Source of the DNA: an uncultured Blastococcus sp.
GTDB taxonomy: Bacteria; Actinomycetota; Actinomycetes; Mycobacteriales; Geodermatophilaceae
Reading direction: 5' to 3'
NCBI GenBank assembly: GCA_902805535.1
Contig: CADCTN010000158.1
Coordinates: 1-36,031 of the forward strand
Length of the DNA stretch: 36,031 nt
The translations under genes were made by a program, and so were the position numbers. The notes beneath the pieces were generated by a model. That model was not told the DNA's origin and did not search any database. It was given only the letters and a program-made list of their open reading frames with translations. Positions within the stretch are counted from its first letter, which is position 1. Each line of letters starts with the position of its first letter. Below are positions 8,355 through 15,977 of this stretch, in pieces.

Positions 8355-9281
8355 GTGCTGCACCCCGTGACCGGGCAGCCGGACGCCACCAGCGTCCTGC
8401 TGCCCGGTCCCTGGACCCATCGCGACATCTCCGCCAACGGCGTGCGCCTGCACGCGGCGGAGGCCGGTCAGGGGCCGCTGGTCCTGCTGCTGCACGGTTT
8501 CCCTCAGTTCTGGTGGTCGTGGCGGTCGCAGCTCACCGACCTGGCGGCCGCCGGTTTCCACGTCGTGGCCCCCGACCTGCGCGGCTACGGGGCCAGCGAC
8601 AAGCCGCCCCGGGGATACGACCTGCCCACGCTGTCGGCGGACGTCGCGGCGCTGGTGCGGGCACTCGGGGAGCAGGACGCCGTCGTGGTCGGCCACGACT
8701 GGGGCGGGTTGCTGGGCTGGACCATGGCGGCCCTGCACCCGCGCACGGTCCGCCGGCTCGTCGTCCTCTCCATGGCCCACCCGCGCCGGCTGCGCGCCGG
8801 CATGACCGACCCCGCGCAGCGCCGGGCCTCGCGGTACGCGCTCGGCTTCCAGGTGCCCCGGCTGCCGGAGCGGCGGCTGACCCGCGCCGATGACGACCCC
8901 GTCGCCGACCTCATGCAGCGCTGGTCGGGGCCGGCGTGGACCCGCACCCCCGACTTCGCGGAGGCCGTGGACCGGTACCGGTCGGCCGCCCGGATCCCGC
9001 AGGCCGCCTACGGCGCGATGGAGTACTACCGCTGGGCGGCACGATCGCAGCTGCGTCCCGACGGGCTGCGCTACGCCCGGCGGATGTCGGCCCCGATCAC
9101 CGCACCCACGCTGCAGCTGCACGGAACGCTCGACTCCTGCGTGCTGGTCGACACCGCCCGCGGCTCCGGCCGGTACGTCGCCGGCACCTACGAGTTCCGG
9201 GAGCTCCCGGGCATCGGCCACTTCCCCCACGAGGAGGCCCCCGCAGACGTCACCGACGCCATCGCCCACTTCGCGAGCTGA
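8355..9281 (+). CDS. Alpha/beta-hydrolase, epoxide hydrolase-like
   Basis: A 308-aa alpha/beta-fold hydrolase. The oxyanion motif HGFPQFWWSWR and the nucleophile motif GHDWGG (Asp about residue 115) are those of microsomal/soluble epoxide hydrolases rather than esterases, which carry Ser there. The second acid is probably the Asp in GTLDSC, and the general-base His lies in GIGHFPHEE near the C-terminus. A cap domain with several tyrosines (PQAAYGAMEYYRW) supplies candidate ring-opening Tyr residues. The start is uncertain: GTG 8355 and GTG 8367 both lie before the conserved region and neither has a strong ribosome site; a longer reading frame from 8292 would overlap the preceding gene. Substrate unknown. 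Confidence 0.8.
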   Translation: MLHPVTGQPDATSVLLPGPWTHRDISANGVRLHAAEAGQGPLVLLLHGFPQFWWSWRSQLTDLAAAGFHVVAPDLRGYGASDKPPRGYDLPTLSADVAALVRALGEQDAVVVGHDWGGLLGWTMAALHPRTVRRLVVLSMAHPRRLRAGMTDPAQRRASRYALGFQVPRLPERRLTRADDDPVADLMQRWSGPAWTRTPDFAEAVDRYRSAARIPQAAYGAMEYYRWAARSQLRPDGLRYARRMSAPITAPTLQLHGTLDSCVLVDTARGSGRYVAGTYEFRELPGIGHFPHEEAPADVTDAIAHFAS

Positions 9282-9392
9282 TGGAACGGCCCCGTCGCAG
9301 GGGCCCGCCTTGAGCCTGGTGACGCGATGGAACGGCCCCCGTTCAGGGACCCGCCGCGAGCGGAGCGAGTGGTGGGGGGAACGGGGGTCCTT
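9282..9392. repeat. Stop-adjacent palindromic repeat (one short and one full copy) between convergent genes
   Basis: Two tandem units begin with ATGGAACGGCCCC. The short one folds as GGCCCC (9288-9293), loop, GGGGCC (9300-9305). The full unit (9327-9392) pairs CCCCCGTTC (9336-9344) with GAACGGGGG (9379-9387) around an inner GAGCGGAGCGAG core. On the minus strand the full unit begins with AAGGACCCC directly after the marP TAG; on the plus strand the short unit begins right after the hydrolase TGA. Related units occur at 13537, 33111 and 34626. Likely a bidirectional terminator and also a dispersed repeat. Confidence 0.65.
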
Positions 9393-10574
9393 CTATTCGC
9401 AGGGACCGGTGCCCACCTCGTCGAGCGCCCGGCTGCCCACGGTCGCCGCCTCCGTGACCTGCGGCCCGGTCAGCGCGTAACCGGTGTCGGGGTCGTCGAT
9501 CGCGGAGGCGAAGACGACGCCGAGGACGCTGCCGTCGGTGGCGAACAGCGGACCGCCGGAGTTGCCGGCCCGGACGGTGCCGAACAACGCGTAGACGTCG
9601 CGGACGACGGTCTGGGAGTTTCGGAAATCGGGGCCGCTGATCTCGCCCCGGTCGCGCACCCGCGCCGCACCGACGTAGAACGGACCGCCACCGGGATAGC
9701 CCATGATGATCGCGTCGTCGCCCGCGTCGCCGGCCTCGGCGGTGAACGCCAGCGGCACCGTGTCCAGCCCCGGGACGAGCAGCACGGCGACGTCGATCTC
9801 CTCGTCCACGTAGACGGCGGTCGCGTCGTACTCCTCGCCCTCCGCGAGCACGACCGGATCGGTGACGCCGGCGAGCACGTGCGCGTTGGTCATCACCCGC
9901 TGGGGTGCGTAGACGAAACCGGAGCCGTCGATCTGGCGGGAGCACGCCGCGGCGATACCGCTGATCTTGACCACGGAGCCCTGGACCGACTCCACCACGG
10001 GGCTGGACGGCAGCGCCTGGTCGGGCGCGTCGACGTCGCGCACCTGCGTGGGGGTGAGCGGGTCGAGCACGTCGGGCAGACCCCGGCGGTCGATGGCGTC
10101 GCGGAGGTTGTCGTAGACCGAGCGCACCCCGTCGGGGACGGTGCCGTCGACCGCCTGCACCAGCGCGGACTGCCGCACCTGGCTGGCCACCTGCGGGAAC
10201 GGCGAGCTCGCCAGCGGGGAGGCCACCATCCAGGCGACGAGCAGGACCGCGATCGCCGAGACGACCGCACCGGCCACGGAGTCGAGCACCTTCGCCGGCT
10301 CCCAGGTGAGCCGGCCGCGGATCGCCCGGCCGATCGCGCCGGCGAGGATCTGGCCCAGCAGCGCCGCGGCGAGCACGACGACGAGTGCGGCGAACACCCG
10401 CGTGATGCTGGACCCGTCGATGCGCTCGGCCACCGGGCCGGACAGCTGGGCGCCGACGACGGCGCCCCCGAGGAACCCGAGGATCGACGTCGAGGAGACC
10501 ACCAGGCCCTGCCGGAACCCCGACAGCGCGAACACCAGCGCCAGGACGATCAGCACCACGTCGACCAACGACAT
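9393..10574 (-). CDS. marP: MarP-family membrane-anchored serine protease
   Basis: MarP (Rv3671c in M. tuberculosis) is a periplasmic chymotrypsin-like protease needed for acid and oxidative stress resistance. This 393-aa protein has the same design: a CvpA-like N-terminus with four membrane segments (about 3-18, 24-44, 58-84, 97-118), a linker, then a protease domain. The catalytic triad is visible as His232 (TNAHV), Asp261 (EEIDVAV) and Ser339 (GNSGGP). Cys211 and Cys392 match the disulfide that controls M. tuberculosis MarP activity (C214-C395), so redox control is likely kept. ATG at 10574 lies three bases after the cupredoxin gene stop, making marP the last gene of the nth operon. The stop abuts a hairpin repeat. 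Confidence 0.93.
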   Translation of the reverse strand: MSLVDVVLIVLALVFALSGFRQGLVVSSTSILGFLGGAVVGAQLSGPVAERIDGSSITRVFAALVVVLAAALLGQILAGAIGRAIRGRLTWEPAKVLDSVAGAVVSAIAVLLVAWMVASPLASSPFPQVASQVRQSALVQAVDGTVPDGVRSVYDNLRDAIDRRGLPDVLDPLTPTQVRDVDAPDQALPSSPVVESVQGSVVKISGIAAACSRQIDGSGFVYAPQRVMTNAHVLAGVTDPVVLAEGEEYDATAVYVDEEIDVAVLLVPGLDTVPLAFTAEAGDAGDDAIIMGYPGGGPFYVGAARVRDRGEISGPDFRNSQTVVRDVYALFGTVRAGNSGGPLFATDGSVLGVVFASAIDDPDTGYALTGPQVTEAATVGSRALDEVGTGPCE

Positions 10575-10577
10575 CGG

Positions 10578-11054
10578 CTACCCGCGCACCGTCATCGTGC
10601 CGACCTGCTTCAGCTGCACGTGGAAGGTGCACTCGAAGACGTGGTCACCGGGCGCGCTGACGGTGAACTCGATGGTCTTCTGCTCGCCGGGGGCCAGCAG
10701 CGAGATCCCCTCGGAGATCTCCTCCGGGCCGCCGCCGGAGAACTCGAGGTTGTGCGTCATCTCCTCGGCGGCGTTGACCACCGTCAGGCGCACCGTCCCC
10801 GGGTCGACGGTGAAGCCCGCGGGGACGAACACGTAGTCGTCCTGGGTCTGCAGGGTGATCTCCTGGGCGCCGTCGGACGCCGTGGTGACCTCGCCGACCC
10901 CCTCCGCGGTGCTCGGTGCCGCCGCATCCGGGGCCGGCTCGCCACCGCCGCACGCGACGAGCAGGACCATGGCGGCGGAGACCACGGCGGCCTTCTCGCA
11001 GCGGCCCGCCGCGAGCCGGCCGGCGGTGGAGGGCACGGAGGTCCTTCTGCTCAT
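10578..11054 (-). CDS. Cupredoxin-domain lipoprotein
   Basis: A 158-aa secreted lipoprotein. The N-terminus is positively charged, followed by a hydrophobic stretch and the lipobox LVAC (Cys35). After a Pro/Ala/Glu linker, residues 65-158 form a plastocyanin-like domain ending FECTFHVQLKQVGTMTV. All four residues of a type 1 copper site can be seen: His101 (MTHNLEF), Cys142, His145 and Met154. It should bind copper outside the membrane and may shuttle electrons or protect against copper. ATG overlaps the NUDIX stop (ATGA), and its stop is three bases before marP, so it is tightly inside the operon. The corresponding mycobacterial cluster has no such gene. Partner unknown. Confidence 0.85.
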   Translation of the reverse strand: MSRRTSVPSTAGRLAAGRCEKAAVVSAAMVLLVACGGGEPAPDAAAPSTAEGVGEVTTASDGAQEITLQTQDDYVFVPAGFTVDPGTVRLTVVNAAEEMTHNLEFSGGGPEEISEGISLLAPGEQKTIEFTVSAPGDHVFECTFHVQLKQVGTMTVRG

Positions 11055-11809
11055 CGGGGCCGAACCGTACGCGCCGGCGGACCGTCGGGCGCGGGATCGG
11101 CGACCGTCGGCGCGGCGGTGTCCCCGGTCGGGTCGTCGTCCCCGGAGCCGGGGAGCGTGTAGGGCCGCAGCAGGGACTCCGGCACCGGCCGGACGTCGCG
11201 GGTGTCCCACGGCCGGGCCAGGCCGGCCGCCTCGAGAACCGCCTCGAGCAGACCGGCGGTGAAGCCCCACACCAGCATGTCCGCGACCGCGAAGGCCGGC
11301 CCGACGTAGCCGGAGGGGTGGCGCAGCCGGAAGCGGTTGGTCGGATCGGTGAGCTCGGCGAGGGGCACCCGGGCGACCCGGGCCACCTCCTGCGGATCTC
11401 CGACGCTCACGTCGCGCGGGTCGTCCCACCAGCCCACGACCGGGACGACCAGCCGGTCCGACGGCGGGAGGTAGAGCTCCTGCAGGGTGGCCAGCACGCG
11501 CACGCCGGCCGGGTCGATGCCGGCCTCCTCCCGCGCCTCCCGGAGCGCCGTCCCCACCGGGAAGTCGTCGGCGGGGTCGACCCCGCCACCAGGGAAGGCC
11601 GGCTGGCCGGCGTGGCTGCGCAGGTGCGCCGACTTCTCGATGAGCAGCACGTCGGGTCCCGCGGCGCTCTCCCCGAACAGGATGAGGACGGCGGAGCGGC
11701 GGGCCGTGGCGCTGGCCTGCGGCATCCGGTGGCGCAGCGGCAGGTCGCCGGCGGCGCCGAGCAGCCGTTGCAGGTACTCGGGCAGCCCGTCGAGCTCCGC
11801 GGCGCTCAC
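11051..11809 (-). CDS. NUDIX hydrolase, coenzyme A pyrophosphatase type
   Basis: A 252-aa cytosolic hydrolase corresponding by position to Rv3672c. The Nudix box reads G-VDPAD-D-FPVGTAL-REAREEAGI, with Asp in place of the first Glu, and is preceded by the NuCoA motif LLIEKSAHLRSHAGQPAFPGG. This pair of features marks the CoA diphosphatase branch, which cleaves CoA or acyl-CoA to phosphopantetheine and 3',5'-ADP. The last 30 residues are a Pro/Asp-rich tail of unknown use. GTG at 11809 overlaps the stop of the TlpA-like gene (GTGA), and the stop overlaps the cupredoxin ATG. Family-level call is secure; exact substrate is inferred. Confidence 0.88.
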   Translation of the reverse strand: MSAAELDGLPEYLQRLLGAAGDLPLRHRMPQASATARRSAVLILFGESAAGPDVLLIEKSAHLRSHAGQPAFPGGGVDPADDFPVGTALREAREEAGIDPAGVRVLATLQELYLPPSDRLVVPVVGWWDDPRDVSVGDPQEVARVARVPLAELTDPTNRFRLRHPSGYVGPAFAVADMLVWGFTAGLLEAVLEAAGLARPWDTRDVRPVPESLLRPYTLPGSGDDDPTGDTAAPTVADPAPDGPPARTVRPR

Positions 11810-12393
11810 AGCTGGACCCCGAGGTGCTCGGCCACCAGGCCGCGGAGCTCGTCGTAGGAGTCGACCGCACCCACCTCCACGTGGGCGACCGACCCGTCGG
11901 CGGCGAGGAACACCGAGTGCGGCAGGCCCGTGAGGCCCAGTCCGGCGGCCAGCCGCCCCTCGGCGTCGAAGGCGCTGGGAAAGGTGAGGCCGGCGTCGGC
12001 CGCGAAGGACGACGCCTGGGGGACTCCGTCCTGACTGGCCACACCCACGACCCGCACCCGGTCAGCCGCCGCGGCCGCGAGCTGCTCGACGAAGGGCAGC
12101 TCCTCGCGGCACGGGCCGCACCAGCTGGCCCAGAGGTTGAGCACCGTCGGGGAGCCCGGAGCGAGCGCGAGCTCGAGGCTGCCCCCGCCGAAGCAGTCCA
12201 GCGCCAGGTCGGCGATCGCGGGATCGACCGCGGACCGCTCCGGCTCCTGGTCCGGGCACGGCGGCAGGTCGGTGTCCACGTCCGCCACCGCCACCGGGAC
12301 GTCCTCCCCCGGCGGCGCATCGTCCGTGCCGCAGCCGGCGAGGACCACCGGGAGGAGCACGCCGATGGTCGCCAGGGTCGGGAACCGCGTCAT
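11806..12393 (-). CDS. TlpA/ResA-like thioredoxin-fold lipoprotein
   Basis: A 195-aa extracytoplasmic thiol-disulfide protein matching Rv3673c in position. The signal peptide ends in the lipobox LAGC (Cys21). The thioredoxin fold carries the redox motif WCGPC (Cys92, Cys95) within [14 protein letters not shown], and the cis-proline region TGLPHSVFL. Two extra cysteines (46 and 67) precede the fold and could form a structural disulfide. It may set the redox state of secreted proteins, including MarP, whose activity depends on a disulfide. ATG overlaps the nth stop (ATGA). Whether it oxidises or reduces cannot be told from sequence. Confidence 0.88.
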   Translation of the reverse strand: MTRFPTLATIGVLLPVVLAGCGTDDAPPGEDVPVAVADVDTDLPPCPDQEPERSAVDPAIADLALDCFGGGSLELALAPGSPTVLNLWASWCGPCREELPFVEQLAAAAADRVRVVGVASQDGVPQASSFAADAGLTFPSAFDAEGRLAAGLGLTGLPHSVFLAADGSVAHVEVGAVDSYDELRGLVAEHLGVQL

Positions 12394-13190
12394 TCGGTGT
12401 CCGAGGCGGCCGGGGTCTTGACCAGCTTCAGCGCGACCTCCGGGTCCACCGGCCCGATGCCGAAGGAGGGGCACCACTTCGCCAGCCCGCAGGCACCGCA
12501 GGCGGCCTTCTTGGCGTGGCAGACCCGGCGACCGTGGAAGATCACGCGGTGGCTGAAGTCGGTCCACTCCTTCTTCGGGACCAGCTCGGCGATCTCGGCC
12601 TCGACCTTCACCGGGTCCTCCTCCGCCGTCCAGCCGAACCGGCGGACGAGCCGGCCGAAGTGGGTGTCGACGGTGAGTCCGGGCACCTCGAAGGCGTTGC
12701 CCAGCACGACGTTGGCGGTCTTGCGGCCCACGCCCGGCAGGGTGACCAGGTCCGCCATCCGCCCGGGCACCTCGCCGTCGAAGCGCTCGACCAGCGCCCG
12801 GCTGAGCCCCAGCGCCGAGTTCGCCTTGGCCCGGAAGAACCCGGTCGGCTTGAGGATGGTCTCCAGCTCCTCGCGTTCGGCGCCCGCCAGCGCCACCGCG
12901 TCGGGGTAGCGGGCGAAGAGCGTCGGCGTCACCTTGTTGACCATCTTGTCGGTGGTCTGGGCCGACAGCACCGTGGCCACGAGCAGCTCGAAAGCGTTGG
13001 TGAAGTCGAGCTCGCAGTGCGCGTCGGGGTGGATCAGCGCCAGCTCGCGTGCCATCCGGCGGGCACGGCGGGTCCGGGAGAGCGAGGACTCGGCCGGGTC
13101 GAACGGTGTGGCTCCGGTGCGCGCCGCGGGCGCGGGGCGCCGGGGCGGCGCCGGGCGGGCGTAGGCAGGCTGTGACGCGGGCAGGGACAC
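12390..13190 (-). CDS. nth: Endonuclease III (DNA glycosylase/AP lyase)
   Basis: Nth removes oxidised pyrimidines and cuts at the abasic site in base excision repair. The 266-aa protein has the helix-hairpin-helix [12 protein letters not shown] with catalytic Lys157, the catalytic Asp175 in VDTHFGR, and the C-terminal [4Fe-4S] ligands C224-x6-C231-x2-C234-x5-C240. The conserved fold begins near residue 40; the first 40 residues are a Pro/Ala/Arg-rich extension. GTG 13190 is chosen because TACGCT (13203-13198 on this strand) lies seven bases upstream, a leaderless layout; ATG 13055 would cut into the conserved N-terminal helix. It is the first gene of a five-gene operon running to marP. Confidence 0.93.
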   Translation of the reverse strand: MSLPASQPAYARPAPPRRPAPAARTGATPFDPAESSLSRTRRARRMARELALIHPDAHCELDFTNAFELLVATVLSAQTTDKMVNKVTPTLFARYPDAVALAGAEREELETILKPTGFFRAKANSALGLSRALVERFDGEVPGRMADLVTLPGVGRKTANVVLGNAFEVPGLTVDTHFGRLVRRFGWTAEEDPVKVEAEIAELVPKKEWTDFSHRVIFHGRRVCHAKKAACGACGLAKWCPSFGIGPVDPEVALKLVKTPAASDTE

Positions 13191-13296
13191 GCGGTCGAGC
13201 GTAGGCGGCCACACCGACCGGTTCGTGTCGTGCCATCCTGGGAACCGACAGGTCGGCACGGACGCCGGCCCGCGGGCGGGAGACTGGAGGACGGGC
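13191..13296. promoter_or_regulatory. Divergent promoter region between nth and the small membrane-protein gene
   Basis: On the minus strand TACGCT (13203-13198) followed by seven bases and GTG gives a leaderless promoter for the nth-marP operon. On the plus strand the small membrane-protein gene has a clear ribosome site, GGAGG at 13286-13290, so its transcript has a leader. The -10 for that side is not obvious. Confidence 0.45.
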
Positions 13297-13536
13297 GTGG
13301 TCGCACTCAGCGTCATCCTGTTCCCGCCCCTGCTCATCGCCTTCCTCCTCGTGATGGAGCGCGTCGAGGAGCCGCTGCGCCGCCCGGCCGGCCCCCGTGA
13401 GGTGTCGGAATTCCTGCACACCGCCACGCAGGGCGAGGTCGACACCCTGGCGCAGTCGGGTATCCGGCGCGCCATCGGCCGCTGGCGTCGGCGCCGGCGG
13501 ACCAGCGGCGGCACCGCCAGCCCGCCGCTGGTCTGA
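13297..13536 (+). CDS. Small single-pass membrane protein (Rv3675-like position)
   Basis: A 79-aa protein starting [22 protein letters not shown]: one membrane segment at about residues 4-22 followed by a charged cytosolic tail with the block [17 protein letters not shown] and an Arg-rich region near 60-70. It holds the position of Rv3675, between nth and crp, in the mycobacterial cluster. GTG at 13297 has GGAGG at 13286-13290, six bases upstream. No function is known to me; the conserved location next to crp suggests a linked role in envelope or stress response. Confidence 0.75.
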   Translation: MVALSVILFPPLLIAFLLVMERVEEPLRRPAGPREVSEFLHTATQGEVDTLAQSGIRRAIGRWRRRRRTSGGTASPPLV

Positions 13537-13612
13537 ACGGCCGCACTGCAGGGCCCCGCGTCGAGCGAGCGGGTGCGAGCCAGGCAGGTCCGTCCTCTCG
13601 CTCCGAGGAGGG
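13537..13612. repeat. Diverged copy of the stop-adjacent palindromic repeat
   Basis: Starting right at the stop codon, GAACGGCC, CAGGGCCCCGC, CGAGCGAGCG and GTCCGTC occur in the same order as in the full unit at 9327-9392. The arms are no longer well paired, so this looks like a decayed copy. A further GC-rich stretch to about 13630 shows nothing else recognisable. Confidence 0.4.
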
Positions 13613-13654
13613 ACGCCGCCACCCACCGACCGGGTGACCGGAGGCACAGCCGCC

Positions 13655-13690
13655 TAGACTCGCTGCGGACACGGACACCTCTGTGTCCGC
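13655..13690 (+). promoter_or_regulatory. crp promoter with dyad at the transcript start
   Basis: TAGACT (13655-13660) is a good -10. Just downstream, GCGGACAC (13665-13672) and GTGTCCGC (13683-13690) form a perfect 8-bp inverted repeat with a ten-base spacer, near the expected transcription start. It does not match the usual TGTGA-N6-TCACA site. It could be an operator (autoregulation is known for mycobacterial crp) or a 5' hairpin in the leader. Confidence 0.5.
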
Positions 13691-13715
13691 ATGAACGGCA
13701 GTGAGAGGACGTGCA

Positions 13716-14390
13716 GTGGACGAGGTGCTGGCCCAGTCCGGGATCTTCCAGGGGCTCTCGGAGGACGCGGTGAGCCCCGTCGCCAGTCGGCTGGAGATGA
13801 TCACCCTGCCGCGCGGCCGCGTGGTCTTCAACGAGGGCGAGCCCGGCGACAGCCTCTACATCGTCGTCTCCGGCAAGATCAAGCTGTCCCGCCGGTCGCC
13901 CGACGGCCGGGAGAACGTGCTGGCCGTCATGGGCCCGTCCGACCAGTTCGGCGAGCTGTCGGTGTTCGACCCCGGCCCGCGCACGGCGACCGCCACGGCG
14001 GTGACCGACGTCAAGCTGGCCCGCATGCCGCAGACGATGCTGCGCCCGTGGATCGAGGCGCACCCGGAGATCGGCGAGCAGCTGCTGCGGGTGCTCGCCC
14101 GTCGCCTGCGGCGAACCAACGACTCCGTCGCCGACCTCATCTTCACCGACGTCCCCGGCCGCGTCGCCAAGGCGCTGCTGCAGATGGCCGACCGCTTCGG
14201 CAGCCGCGAGAGCGACGGCCTGCGCGTCAAGCACGACCTCACGCAGGAGGAGCTGGCCCAGCTGGTCGGCGCCTCGCGCGAGACGGTGAACAAGGCCCTG
14301 GCCGACTTCGTGCACCGCGGCTGGATCCAGCTGCAGGGCAAGTCGGTCGTCGTCCTCGACGAGGAGCGCCTCCGCCGCCGCGCCCGCTGA
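13716..14390 (+). CDS. crp: Crp/Fnr-family transcriptional regulator
   Basis: A 224-aa cAMP-receptor-like regulator, the same length as M. tuberculosis Crp (Rv3676). From the start the two align closely: [13 protein letters not shown], then [18 protein letters not shown], then [13 protein letters not shown] in the cyclic-nucleotide pocket, then [14 protein letters not shown] for the dimer helix. The winged helix holds [24 protein letters not shown] at 13716 is chosen because it gives the family N-terminus and has GAGAGGA about six bases upstream; a longer frame from 13701 adds only five residues. In mycobacteria Crp controls growth, starvation and envelope genes. Here it lies between nth-marP and the Nudix/RidA/ArsA blocks, as expected. 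Confidence 0.95.
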   Translation: MDEVLAQSGIFQGLSEDAVSPVASRLEMITLPRGRVVFNEGEPGDSLYIVVSGKIKLSRRSPDGRENVLAVMGPSDQFGELSVFDPGPRTATATAVTDVKLARMPQTMLRPWIEAHPEIGEQLLRVLARRLRRTNDSVADLIFTDVPGRVAKALLQMADRFGSRESDGLRVKHDLTQEELAQLVGASRETVNKALADFVHRGWIQLQGKSVVVLDEERLRRRAR

Positions 14391-14481
14391 GGCACGGTCG
14401 TGCCGAGCGGGGCCCGGAGGGTTCCGCGCAGGCACGACGCAGCGGCTCCACGCGCTACGGGGACGGGCACCTGGCCGCGGT

Positions 14482-14499
14482 GTGATCCGGAGGGATCAC
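14482..14499. terminator. Perfect short hairpin between crp and NUDIX gene
   Basis: GTGATCC (14482-14488), loop GGAG, GGATCAC (14493-14499). The stem overlaps the stop codon of the minus-strand NUDIX gene and lies downstream of crp, so it may terminate both. The half-sites are ten bases apart, too far for a Crp site (six). Confidence 0.45.
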
Positions 14500-15290
14500 G
14501 AAGGCAATGGCACGACCATGCGGATACGTGTGCCGTCGGGCAGGACGGCCCAGTAGCCGTCGGGGGTCTCCTCGAACGTGGGACTGATCGGGTGCAGCGG
14601 CTCCGGCGGCGAGCCGGCCAGGGCCGCCGCGACGTCGGCGAACGGCTGCAGCTGGCCGAGGGTGTGCGACGTCGGCGGCAGCATGGGCCGCTCGCCGGCC
14701 GCCAACTGTGCCAGCGCCGCGGCCGGGGTCAGCCACGACGCCTCGTCGGCCTCCCCGGAGACGTCCCGCGCCTCCTGGCCCACCGGCAGCGCGGCGACGA
14801 AGAACTTGGTGTCGTAGCGCCGTGGCTCGACCGGCGGGGTGATCCAGTGCGCGAACGGGCGCAGCAGGTCCGACCGCAGGGCCAGCCCGCGGCCGGCCAG
14901 CAGCTCCGTCATCGACAGTTCACGGGTGAGCAGCGCCTGGCGCTGCTCCTCCCAGTCGTCGCCGGAGACGTCCGGGACGACGGTGCCGCCCTGCGGGTCC
15001 CCGGCGAGCAGCACGCCGGCCTCCTCGAAGGTCTCCCGGACCGCGGCGCAGACCAGCTCGCGGGCGACCCGGACGTCGCAGCCGAAGGCCACGGCCCACT
15101 GCGCCGGTGACGGGCCGAACCAGGCGACCTCGGTGTCACCGTCGCGAGGATCGACCCCACCGCCGGGGTAGGCGGTCATCCCGCCGGCGAAGGGCATGCC
15201 CTTCGTGCGGCGGAGCAGGTAGACCTCGAGCCCGGGCTCGCCGTCGCGCAGGAGGAGGACCGTCGCGGCCTGCCGGGGCTCCGCGGTCAC
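14496..15290 (-). CDS. NUDIX hydrolase, NUDT19-like with interrupted Nudix box
   Basis: A 264-aa hydrolase. The Nudix signature is split: the leading half is GGMTAYPGGGVDPRDGD and the catalytic half is CAAVRETFEEAGVLLAG, with about 30 extra residues between them instead of the usual spacing. A long insertion at this point is characteristic of NUDT19-type acyl-CoA diphosphatases, so CoA derivatives are the likely substrates. An N-terminal strand carries VYLLRRTKGMPF. GTG at 15290 overlaps the RidA stop (GTGA), making this the third gene of the DUF4177-RidA-NUDIX operon. In mycobacteria this slot holds a metallo-beta-lactamase-fold protein (Rv3677c), which is absent here. Confidence 0.83.
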   Translation of the reverse strand: MTAEPRQAATVLLLRDGEPGLEVYLLRRTKGMPFAGGMTAYPGGGVDPRDGDTEVAWFGPSPAQWAVAFGCDVRVARELVCAAVRETFEEAGVLLAGDPQGGTVVPDVSGDDWEEQRQALLTRELSMTELLAGRGLALRSDLLRPFAHWITPPVEPRRYDTKFFVAALPVGQEARDVSGEADEASWLTPAAALAQLAAGERPMLPPTSHTLGQLQPFADVAAALAGSPPEPLHPISPTFEETPDGYWAVLPDGTRIRMVVPLPS

Positions 15291-15742
15291 CTGAGCTCGA
15301 CGGTCAGCTCGACCTCGACCGGGGCACCCAGGGGCAGCTCCGCGACGCCGACGGCGCTGCGGGCGTGCTGCCCGGCCTCTCCGAAGATCTTGCCGAGCAG
15401 CTCGCTGGCGCCGTTCACCACGCGCGGCTGGCCGCTGAACCCCTCGGCGCTGGCCACATAGCCGACGACCCGGACCACGCGGGCCACCGCGTCCAGCCCG
15501 ACGAGCGCGTCGATCGCCGCCAGGGCGTTGAGCGCGCACACCTTCGCGTCGGCCGCGGCGGCCTCCACGTCGACCGAGCCGCCGACCTTGCCGGTGCGGC
15601 GCAGCCCGCCGTCGACGAACGGCAGCTGCCCGGACGTGAAGACCAGGTTCCCCGTCCGGACGGCCGGCACGTACGCGGCGACCGGCGCCGCGACGGCCGG
15701 CAGCCGGATGCCCAGCTCGGCCAGCCGGGCGTGCCAGCTCAT
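15287..15742 (-). CDS. RidA-family (YjgF/YER057c/UK114) protein
   Basis: A 151-aa member of the RidA superfamily, matching Rv3678c in position. Visible are the N-terminal VRTGNLVFTSGQLPF strand-turn and the C-terminal HARSAVGVAELPLGAPVEVE block, whose Arg corresponds to the deaminase arginine of RidA. True RidA enzymes hydrolyse reactive enamine/imine intermediates such as 2-aminoacrylate; this longer subgroup has less certain chemistry. ATG at 15742 overlaps the DUF4177 stop (ATGA), and the stop overlaps the NUDIX start. Confidence 0.87.
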   Translation of the reverse strand: MSWHARLAELGIRLPAVAAPVAAYVPAVRTGNLVFTSGQLPFVDGGLRRTGKVGGSVDVEAAAADAKVCALNALAAIDALVGLDAVARVVRVVGYVASAEGFSGQPRVVNGASELLGKIFGEAGQHARSAVGVAELPLGAPVEVELTVELR

Positions 15743-15909
15743 ACCGGGCGCTTGAGGTAGGCGACCAGCTGGTCGGAGCCACCGGGGCCCGGGAGCACCG
15801 TCACCAGCTCCCAGCCGTCGACCCCCCAGGAGTCGAGGATTGCCTTGGTGTTGTGGATCAGCAGCGGGATGGTGGCGTACTCCCACCTGCGGCGGGACGG
15901 TTCGGTCAT
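15739..15909 (-). CDS. DUF4177 small protein
   Basis: A 56-aa protein, RRRWEYATIPLLIHNTKAIL followed by DSWGVDGWELVTVLP and AYLKRP, typical of DUF4177 (Rv3678A position). The WEY start and GWELV turn are the family hallmarks. It is the first gene of a three-gene operon with RidA and a NUDIX hydrolase. ATG at 15909 follows TAGCGT (15923-15918) by eight bases, a leaderless layout. Function unknown. Confidence 0.85.
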   Translation of the reverse strand: MTEPSRRRWEYATIPLLIHNTKAILDSWGVDGWELVTVLPGPGGSDQLVAYLKRPV

Positions 15910-15977
15910 GGCCAGGACGCTAGCGCAGCGCCGCCTGCGACAAGCCGCGCCGTCCACCGGCTCCTAGGCTGGTGCAG
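15910..15977. promoter_or_regulatory. Divergent leaderless promoters: DUF4177 operon and ArsA operon
   Basis: Minus strand: TAGCGT (15923-15918), eight bases, ATG 15909. Plus strand: TAGGCT (15965-15970), seven bases, GTG 15978. Neither start has a ribosome site. The plus-strand spacing favours GTG 15978 over GTG 15972 as the start of the first ArsA-like gene. Confidence 0.5.

Noticed and set aside
14482-14499. Crp-binding site downstream of crp
   Set aside because: Half-sites GTGA and TCAC are separated by ten bases, not six, and the position is at the 3' end of both genes; a hairpin is more likely.
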